This document shows positions 44,031-53,794 of a stretch of DNA of 64,000 bases, one piece after another. Location: the NCBI GenBank assembly GCA_963734685.1, contig CAVTIC010000001.1, forward strand, positions 496,001 to 560,000, in the 5' to 3' direction. The notes under the pieces are model-generated. The model was not told the origin of the DNA. It ran no database searches and saw only the letters and a list, made by a program, of their open reading frames with translations. Position numbers and translations under genes: made by a program. Positions within the stretch are counted from its first letter, which is position 1. Each line of letters begins with the position of its first letter. Origin of the DNA: JAOUEA01 sp963734685. GTDB lineage: Bacteria > Actinomycetota > UBA4738 > HRBIN12.

Positions 44031-46391
44031 CTACGCCGTCGCCGGGCCCCCGGGGCCCGCGGCGGCGTCGGCGCCGACCTCGGGCGCGGAGAGGTGGAAG
44101 GGCACGCTGGTCACGACCACGCCCGGCTCGAACAGGAGCACCCGCTTGAAGAACAGGGCCGTCTGGTTGTGCAACAGGTTCTCCCACCAATGTCGAGGCA
44201 CCAGCTCGGGCAGCACGACGGTCACGACCGTGTCACCGCGCGAGGTGTGCGCCCGGATCTCCTCGAGCAGCGGCGGCCCAAGATCGCGGAACGGGGCCTC
44301 CACGAGCACGAGAGGCACGTCGAGCTTGCGCTCGTGCCATTCGTCCACGACCCCCGCGACCTCATCAGGGTCGGTGACCATGTAGATCGCCTCGATCGCC
44401 GTCGGATGGAGCGACTTGCCGTAGATCACGGCACGGACCGTCGGGTCGTGGACGGCCGAGACGGGCACCAGCACGACCGTCCGCTCGGGCTCGAGCGGGC
44501 GATCGCCGAGCCAGCTCGGGCGCGCTTCGGAGGGCACGAGCGGCACGTCGGTGACGACCACCCGCGGCTCGAACAGCAGCGCGGTCTTCAGCAGGAACGC
44601 TTCGCGGTGCCGGAGGAACTGCCAGACGGTGTTGCGGGGCAGCAACTCGGGGATCACCACGGTGAGGAACCGGTCGCGCTCGTGTCGCGGCATCGACCGC
44701 ACGTACCGTCGCACCGCGCGCACGAGATGCCGGTCGGCGCCATCGAGCGGTTCCAACTCACCCATGCGCGGGGCGACCATCGACCACTCCGCCGCCACGG
44801 CCTCGTATGCCTCCGGGGGGCCGACGTAGAGGGCGTTGAATGCGGTCGGGCGCACCGCGCGCAGGTACGCGACGGCGTCGCGGGTCGCGAGGCCGAGGTC
44901 GGGCACCAACAGCAGCATCGTGCCCGTCGCGGCGTCGCGGCCGGTGAGCCTCCGGGCCTGGAGCGCGCGCGCCACGTGACCGTAGTGGCGATGCACGCCC
45001 CAGAAGAACAGCACGATGAACGGCATCGCCACGATCACGATCCACGCGCCCTTCGCGAACTTCGTGATCGTGACCACGACGAGCACCACGCCCGTCGTGG
45101 CGGCGCCGATGCCGTTGATCACGGCGCTCCGTTGCCAGTTGCCCTCCCTCGTGCGGATCCAGCGCCGCACCATGCCCGACTGCGACAACGTGAAGGCGGT
45201 GAACACCCCGACGACGTAGAGCTGGATCAGCCGCGTCAGGTTCGCGTCGAACACCCAGATCAGCAGCGCCGCGAGCCCGGCGAGCACGACCACGCCGTTG
45301 GAGAAGACGAGCCGGTCGCCGCGGTTGCGGAACTGCGCCGGCATGAACCGGTCCCGAGCGAGGATCGACGCGAGCCGCGGGAAGTCCTGGAACGCCGTGT
45401 TCGCCGCGAGGATCAGGATGCCCGCCGTGAAGACCTGCAGCAGCAGGAACATGAAGCCGCCGTCGAAGACCGTGTCGCCGATCTGCGCCAGCACCGGCAG
45501 CTCGTGGGCGATGTCCTCGGTGATGCGCACGTGCAGGAGCTGCGAGAGCGCGGTGATGCCGAGGAACATCGTGATCGACATGGCGCCCATCACGGCGAGG
45601 GTGGCGGCGGCATTCTTCGCCTGCGGCCTGCGGAACGCCGGCACACCATCGGCGATGGCCTCGACGCCGGTGAGGGCGGTCGCCCCCGAGGAGAACGCGC
45701 GGGCGATCAGGAACAGCGACAACGTGTGCTCGACCTCGATCGGCAGGTCCGCGGTTCCCGCGAGCGGACACCCGCCGAGGCATCGCACGAAGCCGGTGAC
45801 GAGGGTGATCGCGATCATCACCACGAAGCCGTACGTGGGGATCGCGAACAGCGAGCCCGCCTCCTTCACGCCGCGCAGGTTCGCGAGCGTCACGAGCAGG
45901 ACGAGGCCCACGGCGATCGGGACCCGGATCGGCACGAGGGCATCGGGCGCGACCGAGGCGATCGCGGTCGTGCCGGCCGTGATGCTCACGGCGACCGTCA
46001 GCACGTAGTCGACGAGGATCGCTGCCGCGGCCACGAGCCCGGGGAGCGTGCCGAGGTTCTCCCGGGCGACGATGTAGGAACCGCCGCCCGTGGGGTACGC
46101 GCGGACGGTCTGCCGGTACGACGTCACGACGATCGCGAGCAGCGCCGCGATCGCGAGCGCGATCGGCAGCCGCAACGCGAGGGCGCCGGCGCCGGCCGCG
46201 ACCAGCACGAGCATCATCTCTTCGGTCGCGTACGCGTTCGAAGAGAGCGGGTCCGAGGAGAAGACGGGAAGCGCCAGGAACTTCGGCAGGAGCTGATGCT
46301 CGGCCTTGTCGGAGGCGATCGCTCTGCCGACGAAGAGCCGCTTCAGCGGACCGCCGCCGATCCTTCGGGGGACTTCCAGCTCAACGGGCAC
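44031..46391 (-). CDS. APC-superfamily permease, KimA-like (K+ transporter candidate) 2
   Basis: A 786-residue paralogue of the previous gene with the same plan: LPVFSSDPLSSNAYATEEMM, SYRQTVRAYPTGGGSYIVAR, RAFSSGATALTGVEAIADGV, DFPRLASILARDRFMPAQFR, and a C-terminal soluble part with two repeats (LTVVIPELLPRNTVW, VTVVLPELVPRHWW). The tail is strongly conserved with its neighbour, so both probably answer the same signal. It follows the KdpE-like regulator by 50 bases. I looked for a ydaO-type c-di-AMP riboswitch in front of it and there is no room. Confidence 0.85.
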   Translation of the reverse strand: MPVELEVPRRIGGGPLKRLFVGRAIASDKAEHQLLPKFLALPVFSSDPLSSNAYATEEMMLVLVAAGAGALALRLPIALAIAALLAIVVTSYRQTVRAYPTGGGSYIVARENLGTLPGLVAAAAILVDYVLTVAVSITAGTTAIASVAPDALVPIRVPIAVGLVLLVTLANLRGVKEAGSLFAIPTYGFVVMIAITLVTGFVRCLGGCPLAGTADLPIEVEHTLSLFLIARAFSSGATALTGVEAIADGVPAFRRPQAKNAAATLAVMGAMSITMFLGITALSQLLHVRITEDIAHELPVLAQIGDTVFDGGFMFLLLQVFTAGILILAANTAFQDFPRLASILARDRFMPAQFRNRGDRLVFSNGVVVLAGLAALLIWVFDANLTRLIQLYVVGVFTAFTLSQSGMVRRWIRTREGNWQRSAVINGIGAATTGVVLVVVTITKFAKGAWIVIVAMPFIVLFFWGVHRHYGHVARALQARRLTGRDAATGTMLLLVPDLGLATRDAVAYLRAVRPTAFNALYVGPPEAYEAVAAEWSMVAPRMGELEPLDGADRHLVRAVRRYVRSMPRHERDRFLTVVIPELLPRNTVWQFLRHREAFLLKTALLFEPRVVVTDVPLVPSEARPSWLGDRPLEPERTVVLVPVSAVHDPTVRAVIYGKSLHPTAIEAIYMVTDPDEVAGVVDEWHERKLDVPLVLVEAPFRDLGPPLLEEIRAHTSRGDTVVTVVLPELVPRHWWENLLHNQTALFFKRVLLFEPGVVVTSVPFHLSAPEVGADAAAGPGGPATA

Positions 46392-46441
46392 GGCGGCAAT
46401 CCTCGCACGAAGGCCGCGGCGGATGCGCGACCCCGGCCTTC

Positions 46442-47131
46442 CTAGGCGGAGGCCTCACCCACCCAGCGGTAGCCGACGCCCGGCTCGGTCACGATCAGGG
46501 CCGGCGCCTGCGCATCGTCGCCGAGCTTCTTCCGAAGGGCCCGAACGTACGTCCGCAGGTAGGTGGTCTCGGTTCCGTAGCCCTGGCCCCAGACCTTGCG
46601 GAGCAGCCACTGGTGGGTGAGCAGCTTCCCGGGGTTCGTGACGAAGGCTTCGAGCAGGCCGTACTCGGTGGGGGTCAACCGCACCTGCTCACCGTCGAGG
46701 GTGACGAGCCGCTTCGGCAGATCGACCTCGAGTGGTCCGAACCGAAGCAGCGGGACGGCCGGTTCGTCGGGCTGGGTGCGCCGCATCGCCGCTCGAGCTC
46801 GCGCGAGCAACTCCTGCATGCCGAACGGCTTCGTGACGTAGTCGTCGGCACCTGCATCGAGCGCGGCAACCTTGTCCGTCTGCGATTCGCGCACCGACAG
46901 CACGATCACCGGAACGTCGCTGAACGCACGCACCCGCCTGATCACCTCGGTCCCGTCGATGTCCGGCAGGCCGAGGTCGAGCAGCACCAGGTCGGGAGCC
47001 TGTTCCGCCGCGCCGACCACACCTTCCTCGCCGGTGCCGACCGTGGCGACCTCGTACCCGTGTGCCTCGAGGCTCGTGCGCAGGGCGCGCCGGATCTGAG
47101 GTTCGTCGTCGACCACCAGCACCAGGCTCAC
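46442..47131 (-). CDS. kdpE: KdpE-like OmpR-family response regulator
   Basis: A 229-residue regulator. Receiver: LVLVVDDEPQIRRALRTSL, phospho-Asp in LVLLDLGLPDIDG, LSVRESQTDKVAALDAGADD and Lys in YVTKPFGMQE. C-terminal winged helix: LTPTEYGLLEAFVTNPGKLL, HQWLLRKVWG, YLRTYVRALRKKLG, ending TEPGVGYRWVGE. The ESQTDKVAALDAGADDYVTK pattern is typical of KdpE. It starts at GTG 47131, overlapping the kinase stop as GTGA, and is followed by two KimA-like permeases, which makes these its likely targets. Confidence 0.92.
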   Translation of the reverse strand: MSLVLVVDDEPQIRRALRTSLEAHGYEVATVGTGEEGVVGAAEQAPDLVLLDLGLPDIDGTEVIRRVRAFSDVPVIVLSVRESQTDKVAALDAGADDYVTKPFGMQELLARARAAMRRTQPDEPAVPLLRFGPLEVDLPKRLVTLDGEQVRLTPTEYGLLEAFVTNPGKLLTHQWLLRKVWGQGYGTETTYLRTYVRALRKKLGDDAQAPALIVTEPGVGYRWVGEASA

Positions 47132-48641
47132 GCGTTCGCCTCCTGGTCGGCGACGAGATCGAACCCGTCCTCCTCGGTCGGGGTCGAGGCCGGGGGTCGG
47201 GATCTCGAACACCACCGAGGCACCGCCTCCGACGGCGTCCTCGACCCAGATGCGCCCTCCGTGGGCCGTGACGATCGCGTTCGCGATCGCGAGACCGAGC
47301 CCGCTTCCGGCCGTGTCGGGGATCGTCGAGCCTCGGTAGAACGCCTCGAAGACCCGCTCACGGTCATCGGAGGCGATGCCGGGGCCTCGATCGCTCACCC
47401 GCACCGCGACGACACCCGTCGGTGTGCGTCACCGCGAGGCGCACCTCACCCCCGGAAGGGGAGTACCGGGCGGCGTTCTCGAGCAGGTTGGTCATGACCT
47501 GATCGACCTGCATCTCGTCGACCGCGACCGACGGCAGGTCGTCGGCGATCTCGAGCACCAGCCGGACGTCGTCGAGCCGGGGGCGAAGACGCGCAGCGAC
47601 CGCCTCCGCGATCTCGTCGAGCCCGGCCTCGTGACGCGCGGGGGTGAGCGCGCCGGCACGGATGCGTGCGAGGTCGAGGATGTTGCCCACGAGCCGGTTC
47701 AGCCGATCGGTCTCCTCGAGGATCGTGGTGAGGAGCTCGCGTTCCTGCGTCGTGTCGTGCGCGACGCTCGTGTCGAGCAGGCTCGTCACGCCCGCCTTGA
47801 TCGATGCGAGTGGGGTCCGGAAGTCGTGCGTCACGGAGCTGAACATCGCGGCTCGGAGCTGGTTCGTCTCGGCGTCGAGCTGTGCCAATCGCGCGCGCGC
47901 GTCGAGCCGGGCTCGGTCGAGCGCCGCGGCGGCCTGCTTCGCGGCCGCCTCGAGCAGGAGCTGCTCCTGGGGGCCGAGGGGACGGCGGTTCGCCGGCCGC
48001 TCCACCCGGAGCGTGCCGAACGAGACCGGTCCGACGACCAGCGGCACGACGGCATCCGGTCCCCCCGGCGTGAGCTCCGGTTGCACGGCTCGGGCATGCA
48101 GCTGCGTGCCGTCGAGCTCGACGCGCACCTCCGCCGAGGCGAGACCGAACGGTTCGAGCAACACCCGAACGAAGTCGTCGAGCACCCGGTCCGGCACGTC
48201 TCCGGAGACGAACTTGGACGACAGGTGGCCCAGCAGCCGCGTCTCCCGCTCGCGTCGCGCTGCTCGAGCTCGTTCCTCGGCGGCGCCGCCGACGAGGATG
48301 CCCACCACGAGCGCGACCGTCAGGAACACCAGCGCCGTCAGCACCTCCTCGGTGCCCTCGAACCGGAGGCGGAACCTGGGCGCCCCGTAGAGGAACGGGA
48401 GAGCCACGGAGGACAGGGCCGCGGCGAGCAGGCCGGCCCACAGGCCCCCGGAGACCGCCGCGATGACGATGGCGAGCAGGAAGAGCGCGATCGCGGCCGC
48501 CGGCCCGTTGCGCGCGAGCGGGACCGAGGCCACGCCGGCGGCCGCAGGTGCGACGACGGCCACGAGGGCCCCGCGGGTGGTCAACCCACGGAAGCGTCGT
48601 CCTTCCTGCTCGGTCGCTCCCCGACTCATCCCGTGTCTCAT
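47128..48641 (-). CDS. KdpD-type sensor histidine kinase, C-terminal form (frameshifted)
   Basis: About 503 residues after removing two extra bases (near 47415 and 47198). The N-terminus has membrane helices of the DUF4118 kind (AAIALFLLAIVIAAVSGGLW, ALVFLTVALVVGILVGG). A GAF-like section follows (about 140-240), then a classical HisKA domain FSSVTHDFRTPLASIKAGV (His near 290), the N box MTNLLENAARYSPSG and G boxes SDRGPGI and GSGLGLAIAN. It lacks the KdpD N-terminal Walker/USP part, so it resembles only the C-terminal half of KdpD. Start at 48641 or ATG 48629. Four TTCACG-like repeats lie just upstream. Confidence 0.88.
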
Positions 48642-48670
48642 CGTGTCATGGGTATCGGCTGGCGAACGTC

Positions 48671-48719
48671 TTCACGTGATCTTCACGCCCGAACACCGTT
48701 CCTTCACGCTCCACTCACG
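48671..48719. promoter_or_regulatory. Paired TTCACG direct repeats (11-bp phasing)
   Basis: TTCACG occurs at 48671, 48682 and 48703, with CTCACG at 48714. The steps are 11, 21 and 11 bases, so two pairs of half-sites sit on nearly the same DNA face. Direct repeats about 11 bp apart are the binding pattern of OmpR/PhoP-family regulators. The site is 30-80 bases before the kinase-KdpE-permease operon and about 195 bases before divergent trkA. Autoregulation by the adjacent KdpE-like protein is the simplest reading, but is untested. The remainder of the 271-bp gap (48642-48912) holds no gene I can see. Confidence 0.6.
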
Positions 48720-48912
48720 GTGCCGGGACGAGACTGCAGCAAGGAGTTGACCCATCCTCCGAACCAAGCCCGGAGGCCGGACGGCGCCCTCCAGCCCGCC
48801 CGACCTCCGGGCCCCGTCCTTTCCCGGGGCGGAAACGGCGGCGGATCCACACATCTCCTCACTCCGGAAACGTGCACGACCGACGCTGTCGGGGATGTCG
48901 GCCTGGGCTAGG

Positions 48913-49587
48913 ATGCCCCGCGTGCGCGTGATCATCATGGGCTGCGGCCGCGTCGGTTCCCAGCTGTCGCACGAGCTGATCGACGACGGCCACGACGTGA
49001 CCGTGATCGACAAGAACGCCGAGGCGTTCTTCCGCTACCCCCCGGGCGACGGCGCGAAGACCGTCGTCGGGCTCGGGTTCGACCGCGACGTGCTCGAGGA
49101 GGCCGGCATCAAGGACGCTGACGCGTTCGTGGCGGTCTCGAGCGGAGACAACTCCAACATCGTCTCGGCCCGCGTGGCGCTCGAGAACTACCACGTGCCG
49201 AAGGTCGTGGCCCGCATCTACGACCCGCGCCGGGCGGACATCTACGAGCGGCTGAACATCCCGACCGTCGCCACCACCCGCTGGGGCGTGAAGCAGATCC
49301 AGCTGATGTTGTTCCACGACCGGCAGGAGATCCGCGAAACGCTCGGCGGCGGCGAGCTGCTCCGCATGCGCATGCCGGCCGGACCCCACATGGTGGGCAA
49401 GCCCGCGATGTCGTTCAACGTGCCGGGCAAGATCCTGATCGCCGGCGTCTCCCGGGGCGGAGGCGGGTTCCTGCCGACCGAGGAGAGCACCCTGCAGTCG
49501 GGCGACTACCTCGTGGTGATGCTCACGAAGGACGGTATGGACACCCTCGACGAGGTCTTCGAGCATCCCGGGGAGCACCACGGATGA
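48913..49587 (+). CDS. trkA: TrkA-type potassium uptake regulatory protein (RCK) 1
   Basis: A 224-residue RCK protein: VRVIIMGCGRVGSQLSHELI (NAD-binding GxGxxG), VIDKNAEAF, VGLGFDRDVLEEAGIKDAD, SSGDNSNIVSARVALE, then a TrkA_C part (KILIAGVSRGGGGFLPTEES, GDYLVVMLTKDGMD). It would gate a K+ transporter in response to NAD(H)/nucleotides. No TrkH pore gene is present here. In mycobacteria a similar pair (ceoB/ceoC) lies by an APC-type permease, so the KimA-like proteins may be the partners (inference). ATG 48913 is chosen. It overlaps trkA2 by four bases. Confidence 0.9.
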   Translation: MPRVRVIIMGCGRVGSQLSHELIDDGHDVTVIDKNAEAFFRYPPGDGAKTVVGLGFDRDVLEEAGIKDADAFVAVSSGDNSNIVSARVALENYHVPKVVARIYDPRRADIYERLNIPTVATTRWGVKQIQLMLFHDRQEIRETLGGGELLRMRMPAGPHMVGKPAMSFNVPGKILIAGVSRGGGGFLPTEESTLQSGDYLVVMLTKDGMDTLDEVFEHPGEHHG

Positions 49588-50378
49588 AGGTCGTCGTGAC
49601 GGGCGGCGGGGCGGTCGGACGCCACCTCGCGGTCGACCTGGTCGAGCGCGGGCACGAGGTCACATTGATCGAGCAGGACCGGGGGCTCGTCGGAGCAGTT
49701 GCGGACCTGGGCCCCGAAGGTGAAGGTGGTGCACGGCGACGCCTGCGAGCCATCGGTGCTCGAAGGTGCGGAGACCTCCGGCGGCCGACGTGCTGGTGGC
49801 CGCCACCGGCGACGACGAGGACAACCTGGTCACCTCGTTGCTGGCGAAACAAGAGTTCGCGGTTCCCCGGGTGCTGGCTCGAGTGAACCATCCGAAGAAC
49901 GAATGGCTGTTCACCGAACAGTGGGGCGTCGACGCCGAGGTGTCCCCGCCGCACATCCTCACCGCCATGGTCGAGGAGGCCGTCACGGTCGGCGATCTCG
50001 TTCGTCTGATCCGACTCGGCAGCGGTCTGGTCTCGATCGTGGAGATGACGCTGCCTGAGGCCTCCCCGTCGGTCGGGCGAGCCGTCTACGAGCTGCGGCT
50101 CCCGCCGGATTCCGTGATCGTCGGCGATCCTGCGCGAGGGCCACGTGGTGATCCCCCAGCCCGAGACCGTCTTCGCGGCGGGCGACGAGGTGCTCGCGCT
50201 CGCGAGCGGACCGGTCGAGCGAGCGCTCCGCGACGCGGTGGTCGGGGCCGCGATGCCTGGGGGCATCCCGACCGACTCGATCGACGGCGTCGCCGGGGTG
50301 CGACTAGTCCGCGGGACGACCGCGGCCGCGACGGCGGCCCGCAGCACCCGGTCTCGTTCCAACAGCAGGGCGAGCTGA
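49584..50378 (+). CDS. trkA: TrkA-type potassium uptake regulatory protein (RCK) 2, frameshifted
   Basis: A second RCK protein, MKVVVTGGGAVGRHLAVDLV (GxGxxG), then KVKVVHGDACEPSVLEGAE, ADVLVAATGDDEDNLVTSLL, NHPKNEWLFTEQWGVDAEVS and a TrkA_C part with VVIPQPETVFAAGDEVLALA. The frame is broken near 49715, 49778 and 50135, each by one extra base. The end is uncertain. As read, the last frame runs to 50378, with a non-family tail. One more extra base would let it stop at TAG 50305-50307, opposite the minus-strand neighbour's stop in a shared CTAG. Partner and role as for trkA1. Confidence 0.8.
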
Positions 50379-51127
50379 TTCCCGAACGCCTCGAGGATGC
50401 GACGCTCCGAGGGAGTGAGCGGCGCCCGGACGCCCCCGCATCACCAACAACCCGAGGTTGCGCCGCCCCACGTTCAGCGGCAGCCGCTCCACTCCGTCAC
50501 CCCCGTGGGCGGCACGGCTCCCGGCTCGCCGCCGACCGTCGCGTGCTCCACGAGCCCCTTGTCGGGACCTTCCTGCACGTACAGCGCACCGTCGAGGAAT
50601 CCGAAGGTCGCGACCACGACCCGCAGCACGCCCTCGTACGGGCGCGGCCCGGGCTGCGGCTCGACCAGCACGCGACTCAGGTCCTGCTGCCGCCGGAGCT
50701 CATCGGCCCGAGCCTCGGCCGCTCGCGCCCGGGCGTCGGCCCGAGCCACGAGCACCGAGATCAGCACCGACAGCCCGAGGAAGACGAAGAGCACGATCAC
50801 GTCGTGCGACTTCTCGATCACGAACGTCTCGTACGGCGGCAGGAAGTAGAAGTTGAACACCAGGAACCCGAGCACGCTGGCCACGATACCGGGTCCGAGC
50901 CCGCCGAGGCCGACGCACGCCACGACGAGCACGAGGAACCCGAACCCCGTGGCCACCGGGTCGACCCCTTCGCGGATCGTCGGCGCGGCCAGCACGATCG
51001 CGACCGTGCCCCCGGCAGCGAGGGCGTAGGCGACCGTCTGACGCACGGGGACAGGGCGGGCCCCCGCCCCCCCGGGAGAGGTCTCGTGAGGGTCGGGGCG
51101 GGTCGGCAGGCGCGACGATGCGGCCAT
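50304..51127 (-). CDS. DUF4118-GAF protein without kinase domain (frameshifted)
   Basis: About 270 residues. Four membrane helices of the KdpD-type DUF4118 domain (GLGGLGPGIVASVLGFLVFN, YFLPPYETF, VIVLFVFLGLSVLISVLV), a coiled coil (ADARARAAEARADELRRQQ) and a GAF-like domain (ALYVQEG..., RLPLNVGRRNLGLLVMRG, ERRILEAFGNQLALLLERD). It closely matches the first 60% of the kinase at 55.8 kb, then stops where that kinase's HisKA begins. Frame changes occur near 50515 and 50420, and the last residues are uncertain; the TAG at 50304 is the likely end. It lies 10 bases after kdpC, so it is the last gene of the kdp operon. Confidence 0.7.
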
Positions 51128-51137
51128 CGTGCCCACG

Positions 51138-51718
51138 CTACGCCATCTCCTCAAGAGCGAGGTTCAGCTCGAGGACGTTGACGCGAGGTTCTCCCATGAA
51201 TCCGAGGACCCTGCCCTCCGTGTGTTCGTCGATCAGCCGCATGACCTCCTCGGTCGAGAGGCCGCGCACCTCGGCGATCCGGGCCGCCTGCAACTCCGCC
51301 GATGCCACCGAGATGTGAGGGTCGAGACCGCTGCTCGACGCGGTCACGAGGTCCGCCGGGATGTCGGCAGCGGTGAGGTCCGGCATGTATGGGCCCTCCA
51401 GCTCGAGCACGCCATCAACCCGCTCTTGGACGAGGTCGGCGAGCTCCTGCGACGTCGGGCCGAGGTTCGAACCTGACGAAGCGGCTGCGTCGTAGTCGAC
51501 GGCCGACGGCCGACCGTGGAACCACTCGATTCCCTCCCACATCTGCCCGATCGGAGGCGCTGCCGACGACCTGGTCGTCGATCCGGACGAGGGACCCGTC
51601 GGCCTTGTCATCGAGCGTCAGCTGCGCGACGCCAGTGATCACCAGCGGGTAGACGCAGTCCGGTCAAGACGCCGAGCACGATCACGGCGAGGAGGGCTCG
51701 CAGGACGTTCCTCATCAT
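51138..51718 (-). CDS. kdpC: Potassium-transporting ATPase subunit C (frameshifted)
   Basis: The small membrane-anchored subunit that stabilises the KdpFABC complex. Removing two extra bases (near 51656 and 51553) gives 192 residues: MMRNVLRALLAVIVLGVLTG (single helix), VYPLVITGVAQL, GQMWEGIEWFHGRPSAVDYD, AAASSGSNLGPTSQELADLV, GLDPHISVASAELQAARIAE, VNVLELNLALEEMA. The family marks (F.GRPS, SGSNLGPT, SGLDPHIS) are all present. Its ATG overlaps the kdpB stop as ATGA. Confidence 0.93.
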
Positions 51719-53794
51719 GGGAAATTCACCAACCCCAGGAGCATGTCGATCAACTTGATCCCGATGAACGGCACGATGATGCCGCCGAGGCCGTAGATCA
51801 GGAGGTTCCGGCGCAGCAGCGCATCGGCCCCGACCGGCCGGTAGGGCACACCGCGCAGGGCGAGAGGCACCAGCGCCACGATCACAGCGCGTTGAAGATC
51901 ACCGCCGACAGGATCGCCGACTCGGGCGTCTCCAGGTTCATGATGTTGAGTTCCTCGAGGACCGGGTAGGTGCCGACGAACATCGCCGGGATGATCGCGA
52001 AGTACTTCGCGACGTCGTTCGCGATCGAGAAGGTCGTCAACGAGCCGCGGGTGATCAGGAGCTGTTTGCCGATCTCCACGATCGACATCAGCTTGGTCGG
52101 GTTCGAGTCGAGATCGACCATGTTGCCGGCCTCCTTGGCGGCGGCCGTGCCGGTGTTCATCGCCACCCCGACGTCCGCCTGGGCGAGCGCCGGCGCGTCG
52201 TTCGTGCCGTCGCCCGTCATGGCGACGAGCTTCCCGCCCTCTTGCTCGCGCCGGATCAGGTCCATCTTCGTCTCCGGCGTCGCCTCGGCGAGGAAGTCGT
52301 CGACGCCCGATTCGCGCGCGATCGCCGCCGCGGTCAGTGTGTTGTCGCCGGTGATCATGACGGTGCGGATGCCCATCTTCCGCAGCTGGGCGAAGCGCTC
52401 GGTCAGCCCTTCCTTGATGATGTCCTTCAGCTCGATCACGCCGACCGCGACGTAATCCTTCGCGCGACGGCGAGCGGTGTGCCTCCCGCGTTCGGCGATA
52501 CGTTCGACCTCGGCCTCCAGCACGGGCGGGAGTTCGGAGCCCGATCCAGCCGACGATCGCGTCGACGGCGCCCTTGCGCACCTCGGTGCCGTCGAAGTCG
52601 ATGCCGCTCATGCGCGTCTGCGCGGTGAACGGGACGAACGAGGCCCGCATCTCGAGCAGATCGTGCTCACGCACGCCGTACATCTCCTTCGCGAGCACGA
52701 CGATCGACCGACCCTCGGGCGTCTCGTCGGCGAGCGACGCCACCTGCGCGGTCTCGGCGAAGTCGCGCTCCGTCGATGCCGGGTGCGGGGAAGAACCCCA
52801 CCGCCTGCCGGTTCCCGAGCGTGATCGTGCCCGTCTTGTCGAGCAGCAGCGTGGACGACGTCGCCGGCCGCCTCGACGGCCCGGCCGCTCATCGCCAGCA
52901 CGTTACGCTGCACGAGGCGGTCCATACCCGGCGATACCGATCGCGGAGAGCAGCCCCCCGATCGTGGTTGGGATCAGGCAGACGAACAGCGCGATCAGCA
53001 CGGCGATCGGAGACACGGCCGCCCGCGTAGATCGCGAACGGCTGCAGCGCCACGCAGACGATGCAGGAAGATGATCGTGAACTTCGACAGCAGGATCGAC
53101 AAGGCGATCTCGTTCGGGGTCTTCTGCCGGCTGGCGCCCTCGACGAGCGCGATCATGCGGTCGATGAACGACCGTCCGGGCTCGGCGGTGATCTCCACCT
53201 TGATCCAGTCGGAGAGCACCTTCGTGCCGCCGGTGACCGCGGAACGGTCGCCGCCCGATTCACGGATCACCGGCGCCGATTCGCCCGTGATCGCCGACTC
53301 GTCGACCGACGCGATGCCCTCGACGATGTCGCCGTCGCCGGGGATCAGCTCGCCGGCCGAGACCATCACGAGGTCGCCCTTGTGCAGCTGGGTCGCAGGC
53401 ACGGTCTCCTCGCGTGCCGTCGGTGAGCAGCCGCCGGGCGATCAGGTCCTTCCTGGTCCGGCGCAGCGTCGTCCGCCTGCGCCTTCCCCCGACCCTCGGC
53501 CATCGCTTCGGCGAAGTTCGCGAAGAGGACCGTGAACCACAGTCCGACGGCGATCGCCGTGTCGAACGCGACCGGACCGTCGCTCACGATGTCGGTGATC
53601 ACGCGGATCGTGACCGCAACCGACACGATCTCGACCACGAAGATCACCGGGTTCTTGATCAGCGTCCGTGGATCGAGCTTCTTCAGGCTGTCGACGATCG
53701 CCCGCCGCACGATGGGTGCGTCGAACAGCGGCCGCGACTGGATCGCCCCGTGCTCGAAGTGGGTGTGTGCGGGTTCCTGGGTGCCCACGGACAT
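51715..53794 (-). CDS. kdpB: Potassium-transporting P-type ATPase subunit B (multiple frameshifts)
   Basis: The ATP-hydrolysing P-type subunit of the Kdp pump. The coding frame changes about ten times, mostly by one extra base (near 53470, 53412, 53064, 53020, 52926, 52856, 52775, 52541, 52497, 52460); near 51890 one base seems missing. Read through, it carries GDIVEGIASVDESAITGESA (TGES), the phosphorylation motif LLLDKTGTIT, SGIDFDGTEVRKGAV (KGA), MVMTGDGTNDAPALAQADV-type hinge (seen as VAMTGDGTNDAPALAQADVG) and SLTTFSIANDVAKYFAIIPA-like membrane sequence. Net length is near 690 residues, as expected. It starts with TGATG overlap after kdpA and a GGGAGG Shine-Dalgarno. Confidence 0.9.

Noticed and set aside
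46392..46441. ydaO-type c-di-AMP riboswitch ahead of the KimA-like genes
   Set aside because: Only 50 bases separate the regulator stop and the permease start, too short for the known riboswitch, and no similar sequence is seen in the 271-bp gap upstream of the operon.
43929..46445. Plus-strand open frame of 838 codons opposite the KimA-like permease
   Set aside because: It is antisense to a clear 12-helix permease and its composition is that of a shadow frame.
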